From assembly GCA_001662425.1 (NCBI GenBank), contig BDDC01000009.1:73325-137324 (forward strand): a stretch of DNA of 64,000 nucleotides, written 5' to 3'. Source of the DNA: Chlamydomonas sphaeroides (taxonomy: Eukaryota > Chlorophyta > Chlorophyceae > Chlamydomonadales > Chlamydomonadaceae). Numbering within the stretch: position 1 is the first letter of the stretch; every line of letters starts with the position of its first letter. The position numbers and the translations under genes were made by a program. Below the pieces are notes generated by a model that worked only from the letters and a program-made list of their open reading frames with translations, was not told the DNA's origin and made no database searches. Of this stretch, positions 45,801-56,591 are shown in pieces.

Positions 45801-48800
45801 GCGGCGCGGCGGGCTGCCCGGCTCCGGCGACCTGGCCTCCCTGCTGCACTGCCACCCGCTCATGGTGCAGCACCTGTGCCCCGTGCTGGTGCAGGTGGGG
45901 GCTTGGGGGAAGGGGGGCGCGTGTGGTTGTTGGTTGGTGGGCCCGGTGATTGGGTGTTGGTGACGGCACCTGTGCCCCGTGCTGGTGCAGGTGGGGGGTT
46001 TGGGAGAGGGCTCGGCGGGTTGGGGGCGGGCGGCAGGAGCAGGGGCGGAGGGGGCCGGGGGGCTCGCCCGCTGGGGGCGTTGCTGGTGTGGGCGCTTCCG
46101 CAACGAGCCCAGGCCTCTGCACAGGAGCGGCGTCCCTCACGCTGCCCCGGCTGCCGGCTCCCGCAGCTGTACAACGACATTGAGCGCACGGAGCGCGAGG
46201 GCTCCTTCTACTTCAAGTTCTCCATGCGCGTCACCATCGCCACCATCCTCAAGCACCTGTGGGGGCAGCCGCAGCACCGGTGAGGGGCCGGAGCGGCGCC
46301 CGTGGGGCCGTGGGCTGCGGGGTGACGGCAGCGGCACCGCCGCAAGGCCCATCGCAGGCGGTAGCCGCGTCCGGCAGCCGCAAGCACGCGCGTTGGGGCA
46401 CCGGGGCATAGGGGCACTCCCCGAGGCAGGGGCGTCAAGTCGTGAGCCCCCTACCCTGCCCCGTACCCTGGCCCCTGCCCTGGCCCCTGCCTGCCACTTC
46501 GCAGGCAGGTGTGGCTGGCCTGGGTGCGGTCCGAGGGCTGGCGCGGCTCCAGCGAGCGCTTCGCCGGCATGCTCATCAACGATCTCACCTACCTGCTGGA
46601 CGAGGTGCGAGCGGCGGGAGGGGTTGGGGTGCCGTCGTGGGTATTCGCCGTGGCCGGCGGCGCCCCCTGCGCCCGCCGCCCGCGACCCCCACACCCTGCC
46701 TTGCAACCCCGCCGAAACCCACCTCCAACCCCACCTCCAACCCCGCCAGGTGCTCAAGCTGCTCAAGCTGCTGCGGGCGGCCGAGGAGACCAAGGCCGAC
46801 GAGGGCCGCTGGGCGGCGATGAGCCGCGAGGTGTGGCGCAGCAAGGGCACGTGGGGCAGCCGTCCCCACCCCGCCCTGGGGCACTGGACACAAGGACAGA
46901 GCAACTGTGGCCCGACCTCATGTGCGCTGTGCACCAAGGGGCTTGCGCCAGCCACCTGACCCGCCATCTGACCCGCCACCTGACCCGCCACCCGACCCGC
47001 CACCACCCGACCCGCCACCCGACCAGCCTGGCACCTCGCCCCCTGCTGCCGCCCAACTCGCACCCCCCAGGAGCGCGCCGAGCAGGCCCGCCTCACCTCG
47101 CACAACGGCGGCCAGCTGCGGGCGCTGGTGCGCTCGGCGCTGTCGGTGCTGGACACCCTCAACTGGCTGACGCAGGAGGTGCGGCCGCTGGGAGGGAGGG
47201 GTCAGCGGAGGGGCCGGCGGTGCACCACACCCAACCAGGCACCGGCGAGCCGAGGGAGGGGGCTGCGGCGGGCTGCCTCAACGGGCGGGAGGGGGGGCGC
47301 GGGGGGGGCCCGCCCTGCCTTGCGTGCCTATCTCCCTCATGTCCTGGCCCTCCCTCCCTCCCGCCCCGCCCCGCCGGGCTCCTGGCCCCCAGGCCGACAC
47401 CACCCGCACCTTCCTGCAGCCCCACATGGTGTCGCGCCTCACCGACTCGCTCAACTACTTCCTGTCCTACCTGGTGGGGCCGGAGCGCCGCCAGCTGCGC
47501 ATCCGCAACCCGCAGGAGTACGGCTTCGACCCGCGGTGAGGCCGGAGGGAGCGAGGGGGCAGCGCAGAGCAGGGCCAGGGCTGGGCCAGGGCACCCGGGT
47601 TGTGTTGGGCAAGGATCAGCGGCGGCAAGAGGGGAGGGGACGAGGACCACATCGGGGAGGGGGGCAGCGGGTGTGTACCATGGGGGAAGGGGCAGCGCAC
47701 CAAGATGCGCGTCCCTGCCTGGCCACTAGCCACAGGGGTGTGACTTATACTTCTCCCTCCCCTCTTACTTGGTCCGTGCCTCCTCTCCTTCCTCTCCCTC
47801 CTCTCCCGCCTCTCCTCTCCCTCCCTCACCCTTACCCGCGTCTCCCGTGCTCGCCCCCTGCCCCTTGTCTGTGCAGCCAGCTGCTGTCGCGGCTCATCAC
47901 CGTGTACCTGCACGTGGACAAGGTGGGCGGAGGGGGAGGGCGAGGGCGAGGGGCAGGCGTGCCCTGTGTTGCAAGGGGTGCCGCAGAAGCTTGTGTGGGT
48001 GGGGCGGGACAACCACTCCCAGGTTGCGCGGCGGTACAGGTTGTGGACCCCCCATGGCGTGTTCGCCACCCCCTCTTCCCTCCTCTCTGCTGCCCGTCCG
48101 CTCCCCTGTCCTCAGGTGGACTGCGCGCAGCCGGGGCCGGGCGGGCCGGTGTTTGCGGCGGCGGTGGGCGGCGACAAGCGCTCCTTCCGGCCCGAGTACT
48201 TCATGGAGGTGGGGGCAAGGGCTGGGAGGGGGCTAGAGAGAGGCGTGCATTGTCGGGTGTGGTGCGCTGGAGGCCGGTTGCTTGGCGCCCAGGTGCCCGA
48301 CCCACCGCCCCGGCAACCCTGCCCGCCCCTCACCACCCTCCTCTCACGCTCCCTCTCCCGCTCCCTCTCACGCTCCCACCCACCTTGCGCAGGCGCTGTC
48401 GCTGCTGGACGCGGCCGGGCTGCTGGCGGTGGACCAGCGCGCGGCGCTGGCGGCGCTGTCGCAGCGCGCGCTGGCGGCGGGCAGCGCGGCGGAGGCGGAG
48501 GAGGAGGGGCTGGAGGGCGGCGAGGGGGTGCCCGAGGAGTTTTGCTGCGCCATCATGAGTACCACCATGCGGGTGCGCAGCGGGAGTGAGCAGCTGTCCA
48601 GAACCGCTGCCCCTGCCTGCCGGTGCTGCTGGTGTGCGACGCATCCATCCCTGCTTTCATAACCCATCCCTGCTTTCATGACCCATCCCTGCTTTCGTGT
48701 CGTGCTGTCGGTTGCTGGCGGTCGCGCACGGTTTTGCGTTGGGTGGGCGGCCCTCTAATCCTGCCAGCGCCCAGCGCCCCGCCGACACCTCGTGGACGTT

Positions 48801-49114
48801 GAGTCCCTTTTCCTGAACACACATAAGTAGCCTCTCATGCACCTCCCTTTGGACTTGTCACCTCTTACCCATGATATACCCCCTCTCCTCCGGCCCGCCC
48901 TCCCAAGGACCCGGTGCTGCTGCCCAGCGGTGTGGTGGTGGACCGCCCCTCCATCCTGCGCCACCTGCTGTCCGACCCCACCGATCCCTTCAACCGCCAG
49001 CCGCTCACGGAGGACCAGCTCACGCCCGCGACAGAGCTGCGAGAGCGCATCGCCGAGTGGCGCAAGCAGCGGAGGACCGGGGGCGGCCCGGGGCCGGCGC
49101 CGATGGAGGAGTGA
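39871..49114 (+). CDS. UFD2: Ubiquitin conjugation factor E4 (UFD2/UBE4) with U-box
   Basis: UFD2 extends ubiquitin chains on substrates handled with CDC48 and the proteasome. The start is ATG at 39871 (MADAELFSRIFSLSL). About 25 short exons follow, nearly all 60-200 nt. Recognisable UFD2 core blocks are PPIHYLLGCYQRCLDEAGR (40079-40273), GACWMGPFFNIR (about 41694-41901), DINNAMSGLRLAMRNITGS (about 42083-42251), LLKLCGPFLDPSP (about 42881), EFFVDDMATVLLFVGRHAP (about 44967), LYNDIERTEREGSFYFKF (about 46168) and SRLTDSLNYFLSYLVGPER (about 47393). The last exon (about 48909-49114) is a complete U-box: DPVLLPSGVVVDRPSILRHL then DPTDPFNRQPLT. No zinc ligands are present, as normal for U-boxes. 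Four introns carry minisatellites, and one (42966-43121) has a GC donor and is in-frame without a stop. A few exon ends in the first third are approximate. Confidence 0.9.
40919..41012 (+). repeat. G-rich 7-bp minisatellite in a UFD2 intron
   Basis: About thirteen copies of GGGGGCT/GGGCTGG begin directly after the splice donor that follows the exon ending YGLPQ. The plus strand could form G-quadruplexes in the pre-mRNA. Confidence 0.85.
42001..42054 (+). repeat. 9-bp tandem repeat in a UFD2 intron
   Basis: Six exact copies of ATCATGGCC lie in the intron between about 41902 and 42082. Confidence 0.9.
46952..47027 (+). repeat. 12-bp tandem repeat in a UFD2 intron
   Basis: About six copies of CCACCTGACCCG (or CCACCCGACCCG), one with an extra triplet, lie shortly before the exon beginning near 47071. 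Confidence 0.8.
48646..48705 (+). repeat. Tandem repeat of about 20 bp in the last UFD2 intron
   Basis: Three copies of a CATCCCTGCTTTC core, spaced about 19-20 bp, lie between the penultimate exon and the U-box exon. Confidence 0.75.
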
Positions 49115-50215
49115 GAGGGGGTGAGGGCGCAGGAGGTGGCTTTTAGGCAGAGTTGGCGGTTGACGCTGCGCGATGGCGGGTAAGGCCGAGCGCGGCGGCA
49201 GCGCCCCGCGGAGGGGCGCTCGCGTGCGCACTGGGCGGCGGCACACGGGGCCGTGGCTGCGGCTGTGAGTGCGGAGCCGCAGGATGCCGCCTCCTGGGGT
49301 GGCGGCGGCTGTTGCCGCGTGGCCACGGGGCCGCGAGGTGTCGATGGCTGCGGTGGCGGCTCGTGGCCGGCCCTGGGTGGCGCAGTTGTTGGTTGGCAGG
49401 GGCGCGCCCGACGGTCGGCGGGCGGTCGGCGAGCGCGGCGCGGGCTGTGGGTGTCGCTGCCGCCGGCAGCCGATCCTGTCCCGTGTAACGGCCCCAGCCT
49501 GACGCATGCGCCTGCACCGCCAGCCCCCGCACCGCCAGACACCCTAGGCGCCGCACGGACGGAACCTGACTTGAAAGTGTAGGCCGCGTCCAAGACGTGT
49601 CCCAGCGTCGGAGGGGGCGAGCCAAGCCAGCACGAGAGGTCCGGCCGCATGCGGCCGCAGGTGCTTGTGCGGCCCCGCAGCCCGCACCGACCCACAAGTC
49701 GCGGCGGCCAGCGCGGCACGCGCATGCAAGCGCCCGCCCGCACACGCCGTCGCGTCGCGGCAGGCCGGTGTTACCCTTCGACCCGCCCACTGCCCAGGTC
49801 CGGGCGCCAGCCAGCCACACGACGCGCAGGGCTCCCCCGCAACCACCCCTGACGGGATGCGTGCACCTTTCAAGGCGCCAGGGGCTGCGACCGCGGCCAC
49901 TACGCCAGCCCCTACACCTCGTGCCAACGCCTTGCCGCACGCACCACCCGCTCGCCTCCCAGGTGCACGCGTCATGCACAGGAAGCTCACCCGAGGCCGC
50001 CGCAAGCGCGCATGGCCGTAGCCGCTGCGCACCTCCGCATGCATCAGCCCCCCCCCGGTGATCGCGGCCGCGACAGCTGCACGACAGCTGCCAGCCGGGG
50101 GAGCAGCAGCTGACACTTCTACAGAGCCACTGCCGCCTGGCATTGATAGCTTAAACAGTCCCGGCTCGACAGCCACCGCGCCCTCCCCCGGCCCCCACCG
50201 CGCGGGCCCCCGCCT
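49115..50215. other. Convergent intergenic region, UFD2 / RuvX-like gene
   Basis: A 1.1-kb stretch with the 3' ends of two converging genes. A TGTAA at 49484-49488 fits UFD2. Long overlapping ORFs on both strands are GC-driven and lack motifs. No RNA gene was recognised. Confidence 0.5.
49484..49488 (+). terminator. TGTAA polyadenylation signal (UFD2)
   Basis: TGTAA lies 370 nt after the UFD2 stop codon, in the correct orientation. Confidence 0.5.
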
Positions 50216-52067
50216 ACCGCAGCCCCTGCGGCCCCAGCATGCCCTTGATCGCCAGCCGCTGCTCGCGACTGGTGTGCGCCTGCGGGATGCGGCCAGCGGG
50301 GCTGTCGGTGTGGAGCCAGACGGCCGGTGTAAGCGTCACGGAACACGGCCTGGGGCCGGCGGCTGGCAGCTGCGCTGCCCCTGCCCCCATCTCGCAGCCC
50401 CTACCGCCCGCTCCTGTAGCCCCGCTCTCGCTGCGCCGATCAGCCCACCGCGCGAGGAGCATCACTGTAACCCCATTGGGTAAGCATTCTCTGGCACCTG
50501 GCATCTGAGTCTCCGTCTGAAAGCCCAACGCACCTGGCCGCGCTGCCCTGGCCTCCCAGCCCTCCCTTTTGCGCCCCGCCCGCCTCACCAGGACGTGTCC
50601 CTCCAGCAGCCGTGCCGCGTCATCAATGCCGTTGCGGCTGCCGGGGCAGGCCGGGGCAGTCCGGGCGCGGCAGGGCAAGCAGCGTGCGTAAGGCGGTGCG
50701 GTTGCGGGGCAGCGAGGCGCAGGTGTCGTGGGCGCAGCCTCGCCCGGCTTGGGGCCCGGGCTGTCCCACCGCACCATGGCCCCGTTGCCGCAGCACTGGC
50801 GCAGCCACACACCTTGTATCCACTCCTACCCGCGGCCAAGCTGCGCCACGCAGCTGTCGCGCACCTGCCCACCCTGCCCTGCCCTGCCCTGGCGCCTGGG
50901 ACCACTCACCAGAACCAGATGGGCACCGACCCGGGCGCCACGCCCTCGCCAGCAGACCCTGCTGCCGGCCCCGCCGCCCCCGGCCGCGGCTGAGGCGCGG
51001 GGCTGGGCAGCCAGTCCGTGTCGTACACCAGCCCCAGTATGCCGGACAGCAGCTTCCGTACGCCCAGCTGCGTGGATCCGTCCGTACGGAAGGCGGCCGA
51101 GCCGCCCAGCACCACCGCGTCAGCCTGGCGGGCAGGGGGGCACGTGACGGGCACACGACACGGCGGGGGCCAGGCGCCCCGGTCCCGCAGCAGGCCAGCT
51201 GGAGGGTAGGCACGAGCACGTGCGCGCAGCCAACCCCAGCCCTGACGGCGAAGGCGGCGGCCTTATCCGGTGCGCTGCCAGCTGCCGCTTAGCTGACGCC
51301 CGAGTTGGGGCCGGCGACGGCGGCGGCTGCCGCACGCGGCTGCACCCAGGCTGGTGCAGCCCACGGCCGGGTCCCGCGCGCAGCTTCACCGCCCGCAGGC
51401 GAGGCGCCGCGCCCCCGGCTTCCAGAGGCCGCCGGCTGCCACACCCGGCTTGCTGGCATGGCGCAGGCCGAAGAGAGCAACCCGGCCCTGGCACTCCCTA
51501 GCAGTCCCATGCCATGGGCCCGTGCGGATTCGGCCTCTGGGCGGCACGCTGCAGTTGTTGCGGCCCCAGAAAGCGCCCGCAGCGTGCGTTGCAGCCCTGC
51601 CCCTCCGGAGTCTGGACGGTGCTGCCTTGGCGAACTCCGTTTTGTTGTCTCGACCGCAGCGCTGCGCTGGCCCGGCAGCCCCCACCGCACACCTGCGCCT
51701 CCGCCAGCGCGTCCTTGAGCTCCTCCGGCGTCAGGAAGCGGCCCGACCTGGGGACACACGCCGGGTTGCACACATTAGGGTGCCGGTTGGCCACCCCTCC
51801 CCACGGAGCGTGCCCTGCCAGGGCCCCAGGCCTGCCCCGTGGCGCCTGTGATGGTACGTCGGGAGCTGCGCCGCATTGGCCTTATGAGGGCTTCTGTTGC
51901 CGTGCCGGTGCCGTGCCGGTGGCGCACCTGAGCGTGCTGGCCGCCTCGTAGGGCGGCCCCAGCACCGCTACCTCCACACTGCGGTGCGTGACCGCCACGC
52001 CCAGCAGCCGGCGGCCCGCCACGAGGCGCTGCAGCAGCTCGGTCACAGGAACACGCGTCGAGGCCAT
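50216..52067 (-). CDS. YqgF/RuvX-like RNase H-fold protein, catalytic residues degenerate
   Basis: The start ATG is at 52067. Exons 52067-51928, 51747-51693 and 51124-50910 join in phase; a fourth (about 50640-50590, RNGIDDAARLLEGHVL) and fifth (about 50278-50216, ending GMLGPQGLR) also keep phase, but the fourth exon start is uncertain. The order resembles bacterial YqgF/RuvX, which acts in Holliday-junction or rRNA processing: RRLLGVAVTHRSVEVAV (first strand pair), TPEELKDALAEAQADAVVLG, a DGS turn (FRTDGSTQLGVRKLL), then VPIWFW before the C-terminal helix. RuvX has a catalytic Asp in the first strand (GxDxG) and a WDER motif; neither is seen here, so activity is doubtful. An Ala/Gly/Pro insertion precedes VPIWFW. 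It is divergent from RFC5. Another RNase H-fold protein is possible. Confidence 0.42.
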
Positions 52068-52554
52068 GATGGTGTAGTGGTGAGCAACGAGCTTGGTGCA
52101 CTGAATTTGTGGGCGTGCATGCAGGCGGGCCTCTGCGGCACGCACTGGCCGCGCTATGCAGCCCGCATCATATGTAGCAGCACGATGTGTTTTGTTGATG
52201 ACTCGGTCGGCGAGTTCGCCGTCGGGACAGCCGACCCATGCTGCGCGGGCCTTTGGCGGGAAGGCCCCGTCGAGCGCGTTTGCACGCCGCGCGCACAGCC
52301 GATCACCGCAACCACGCCAGCACCCACGTGTAATAGCAGACTCGCAGGACACGCTCACCTGGTACCTGACGCGGCCACGCAACACACATCGCTCGCTGCC
52401 CAAACGCTCTCCACACAACTTACAATGCAACGATTTGCACGTATATAAGGCAACCTATCATAACAACGCGTGCGCCGAGGCCGGCTCGGCTTTGCGCAGT
52501 GCGCGCCAATTCATAGCATTTGCCCGAGCGGCCTAGCAACAGCACGCCCCAGCC
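52068..52554. promoter_or_regulatory. Divergent promoter, RuvX-like / RFC5, with TATA box
   Basis: The two divergent ATGs are 487 bp apart. TATATAA at 52442-52448, 107 bp before the RFC5 ATG, is a good TATA box for RFC5. The region 52380-52520 is markedly AT-richer than the rest of the window. No comparable element faces the minus-strand gene. Confidence 0.6.
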
Positions 52555-55500
52555 ATGGCGCTAGCGGCTCAGGACCTAGCCGCCATGGCGGAGATGCACG
52601 TCGTGGCGCCGAGCTCGCGGCTCAAGACGGACGGGACGGTGGATGGCCGCAACGCCCCATGGGTGGAGAAGTACCGCCCCAAGAAGCTAGACGACGTGGC
52701 GGCCCATAAAGAGATCATTGACACAAGTGAGAATCCCTTCTGCTGCCCTCCCCGGCCGCGGAGCTAGGTAGCGCAAGCGCGGCCGCCGGGGCCAGCACCC
52801 GTCCCGCGCAAGGGCACGCGGAGATGGGATGGGACTGCGCCCCGGCCTCCTCCAGAGCCTCTGCGGCCGCGTCACATGCTCACCAGCCCCGTGCTTTCCA
52901 TACCGACCCTCGCTGCCATCGTCCCCGCCCACCAGTCAAGCGGCTGACGGTTGAGAACCGGCTGCCGCACCTGCTGCTGTACGGCCCGCCCGGCACCGGC
53001 AAGACCTCCACCATCCTGGTGGGGCGGGCTGCGGCCGGCACTGGCACGGGCTGCTGCACAAGGGCTGCCGCCACGGGACCTCGGCTGCCGGAGATTGCAG
53101 GAGGCGGTCTCGTGGCGGCCACCTGGGATTCTGCCATCACGCAGGGCCCACCCTGCGGCCCTTGGGGGCCAGCACCAGGGGTCCATTGCTGGGGCCTCGT
53201 GAAGGGGTGTGGCTGCATCCACACCACACTCCCCCTGCCCACCTGCCGCCACCCTCAGGCGGTGGCCCGCCAGATCTACGGCGGCTCCACCGCCTCCATG
53301 ACGCTGGAGCTCAACGCCAGTGACGACAGAGGCATCGCGGTGGTGCGGCAGGAGATCCAGGACTTTGCGTCCACGCGATCCGTGTTCAGGTGCGGTGACG
53401 GCTGGCTCGTTGGCCGGTGATCCTGTGCAAGGGCGGCGGCACGCCAGCTCACCCCGGGGCCAGCCCGGCAGCGCAGGGCGGGCGTGCGGCGCGCGTCTGG
53501 GGCGAACGGGAGGGCGGCTTGTTGGCGCACCCATCGCCCCCTCCCCTGTCCTCTCATCTGCCCGCCTCTGCCCCTCCCTCCCCTTTCCTGCCATCCTCCC
53601 CCTGCCTCCCCCCAAACAGCAACAAGTTCAAGCTCATCATCCTGGACGAGTGTGACGCCATGACCAACGACGCCCAGTTCGCGCTGCGCCGAGGTGCGCT
53701 GTGCAAGCAAGCAGGCAGCAGGGGAACCAGGGCACCAGGGAGCACAGGCACGGCTGGCCGCAGTCCGCGCCGTCATCACCCCTTGCACGCGTCCGGGCAG
53801 CGCACACGTCTGCGCCCGCTCCTTCCTATGCGGCCCGCCCGCCCCGCCCACGCCCCTTCCCCCTCCTCGCCCCCTCTGCCCCGGCCCTCCCAGTGATGGA
53901 GAAGTACACCCGCAACGCGCGCTTCTGCCTCATCTGCAACTACGTCACCAAGATCATCCCCGCGCTGCAGTCGCGCTGCACCAAGTTCAGGTGCGGGGAG
54001 GGAGGCAGCGGGAGCAGGCGGTGGGGCGGGTTGGGGCCGGCGGAAGGTGGGGCCGCGCGGTGGGCGTGTGGAGCAGCTGAGATCCGGCGACCGTCGCAGG
54101 GCCTCCCCTTCCCTCCCGACCCCTTGCATGCCGTGCCTTACCGTCTCTCTCCCCCACCCACACAGGTTTGCGCCGCTCAATCCAAGCTTTGTGTCGGAGC
54201 GGCTGCAGTACGTGGCGGAGACCGAGGGGTGAGGCGGGGCCGATGACGGAAAGGGAGGCGGCATGCCTGCAGGCAGCAGCACAACACAGCGCACCGGGCT
54301 GGGATGCAGTGCGAGCAGGTGGCGGATGAGGATGGGCCGATGGCGATGGGGTTGAGTGAGCCGGTGAGGGTTGGGCCGTGGGGTTGGGCCGTGGGCCTAC
54401 AACCCGCTTCTCCCGCCGCACTGTCACGACCCAGTCACGGATATTCCACCTGCCCCTGCCCTGCCTTGCCCCTGGCTCCCTGTCTCCTCGTCATCCTGCT
54501 GCTCATCCCCCCCCCCACCCTGCTCCACCCCCCGCAGCACCAAGCTGGGCCCCGGCGGGCTGGACGCGGTGGTGGCTCTGGGCGGGGGCGACATGCGCCG
54601 CTCGCTCAACATCCTGCAGGTGGGCTGGGGCGGGCAGGGGCGGGGGTGGGAGCTGGGCTAGGGGAGGGCTGAACCCGGGACGTCAACACGCTGCCCCGGC
54701 CTAGCGGCGGCTAGGTGACACGGTGTCCCATAGCCCCGGCAGGGCGCACCGCCACAAGAGACGTCTGGGTCTGGGTTTCATGGGTCGTCACAATGCTCCT
54801 CGTTGCGAGTAGCGCCCGCTGGTCGTCGCCCCTCCTGTTACCTGCTCGCTCCCTCCTCCCCATCCCTCCCCCTCCCCTCCCTCCCTCCTCCCCTCCCTCC
54901 CGCCAGTCCTGCCACATGGCCTTTGACACGGTGGACGCCACCGCCGTCTACACCACCACCGGCAACCCTCTACCCTCCGACATCACCTCCACCCTCGCCT
55001 GGCTGCTCAACGAGCCGGTGGCCGAGGTGTACGCGCGTGAGGCGGGCGGCGAGGGGAGGGGAGGGGGTCGGAGCGCGTGTGTATTTTGGGGTGGACAAGG
55101 GGCGGCGAGGGAAGGATTGCGGGCCACGGGAGGGCTCCGGACGGGTCTGAGCACTGGGCAGGGAGTGTTGTTTGAGTCACAGTGCCACGCGCCGCACATC
55201 ACGCCGTGTGTGTATACGGCTTTGCCCTTTTCATACCGCACGTCATGTGGGCCTGAGGTCACGCCTTCCCCTCCCCCTTCTCCTTTCCCGCCCCACCCCC
55301 ATCCCCCGCATCTCTGCCCGCAGGCGTGCAGGCGCTGCAGGTGGAGCGGGGCCTGGCGCTGGTGGACATTGTGCGGGAGCTGCACCCGTGAGTGGCGGGC
55401 GAAGGAGAGGGGCCGGGGCAGGGTCCGGTAGGGTTTTGGGAGTAGGGAAGGGGAGGGGAAGGAGCAGCAACCGCAGCAACCGCAGCAACTGCAGCAACTG

Positions 55501-56055
55501 CAGCAACCGCAGCAACCTGGGGCACGTGTGCGGCATGGCCGCATCTCGGCTCAGGGTCGGGCACAGCCAGCGGCGCCCGCCAGGCCGCGGCCCCCGTCCC
55601 AGGCTGTTTTCGCGGTGGAGGTGGCTCTTTCCGCGCTCAAGTCCCGCGCACGGCCCTCTGCAGCGCGCCCTTGCTTGGCCACACCTCCTCTTGCTCCCCC
55701 TCCCCAGTCCGGCACGCACTTGTGCCGGCCCGCAACACACAACACACGACACACAAACATATTCAAGCGCTGTGCGCAAGACTGCTACCGTACGCCGCTC
55801 GATGCTGCTCCGTGTCGGATCTTGCAAGAGTGCCGATACTAAAAGCCCCTCGTTTCGTTCCCTCCCCACCTGTTTGCCGCCGCCAGCTTTGTGATGCGCC
55901 TCGACATCCCGGTGGCCGCCAAGGCTGCGCTGGTGGAGCGGCTGGCGGACGTGGAGCACCGGCTGGCCTACAGCACCAGCGAGAAGCTGCAGCTGGGCTC
56001 CGTCATCGCGGGCTTTGTGCGGGCGAGGGAGGTGATCAACGCGGCCGCTAAGTGA
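52555..56055 (+). CDS. RFC5: Replication factor C subunit 5 (plant RFC3 type)
   Basis: This is a small subunit of the clamp loader that places PCNA on DNA. Ten exons, all in phase, give 354 residues (human RFC5: 340): 52555-52726, 52936-53018, 53259-53389, 53620-53693, 53894-53990, 54166-54228, 54538-54619, 54907-55036, 55324-55387 and 55887-56055. Motifs in order: WVEKYRPKKLDDV (RFC box II), LLLYGPPGTGKTST (Walker A), ELNASDDRGI, LIILDECDAMT (Walker B with DECD), IPALQSRCTKFRF (SRC arginine finger), GGGDMRRSLNILQ (sensor 2), then the collar with VYTTTGNPLPSDI. The wording after the collar (IPVAAKAALVERLADVEHRL) is that of RFC5 rather than RFC2 or RFC4. The first 35 residues are a non-conserved extension. 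It probably works with DNA2 at the replication fork. Confidence 0.93.
55463..55517 (+). repeat. 9-bp tandem repeat in an RFC5 intron
   Basis: About six copies of CAGCAACCG (some CAGCAACTG) lie in the intron 55388-55886. Confidence 0.85.
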
Positions 56056-56591
56056 GGGCGGCAGGGGGTTGGTGGGAGGTGAGGTTGGCGGTATGTGGGT
56101 GGTGGGGGTGAGGTGTGTGGGATGTTGGCAGCAGGCGGCGGTGTTGGCAGCAGTAAATCAGCAGTGATGCGCGAGAAACTGGGCCAGGAGTTGATTGCGC
56201 GGATGCGGGCAGGCGTGAATGCTCTGCGAAGCTGGGTTGTCGGCAAGGTGCGGGGTGCTCGGCGAGGCGCGGGCGGGCTCAGTGGCTTTCGGACGCGTGC
56301 TCCTCGGCAGCGCGCATATTCATGCTCAATTATCGTCCAAGAAGCTATCGTATGCGCTTGGCAAGAGGGCCCGAATTGTGCGCTCGTGAAACCTTGTTAC
56401 CGCAATGCACCCGCGCGTCGGGCCAGTCCGCATGAAGCCAAGCCGGTCCACACAACGCAGATACACACAGATTCCCACACATACCGCAACAACGAAGCAC
56501 ACATATCAGTCGTTGCAACACCTTGTGTAAAGTCAACCGCTTTATCTCAACTCACGTTTCATAGGACTCCTATAAGCCCTGTATAGCAATC
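56056..56591 (+). other. RFC5 3' region and promoter of the next gene
   Basis: A 0.54-kb spacer between two co-oriented genes. A TGTAA at 56526-56530 fits the RFC5 3' end, which would place the polyadenylation site almost at the start of the next gene at 56592. The spacer is AT-richer from about 56300. Confidence 0.5.
56526..56530 (+). terminator. TGTAA polyadenylation signal (RFC5)
   Basis: TGTAA lies about 470 nt past the RFC5 stop and only 62 nt before the next ATG. Confidence 0.45.
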
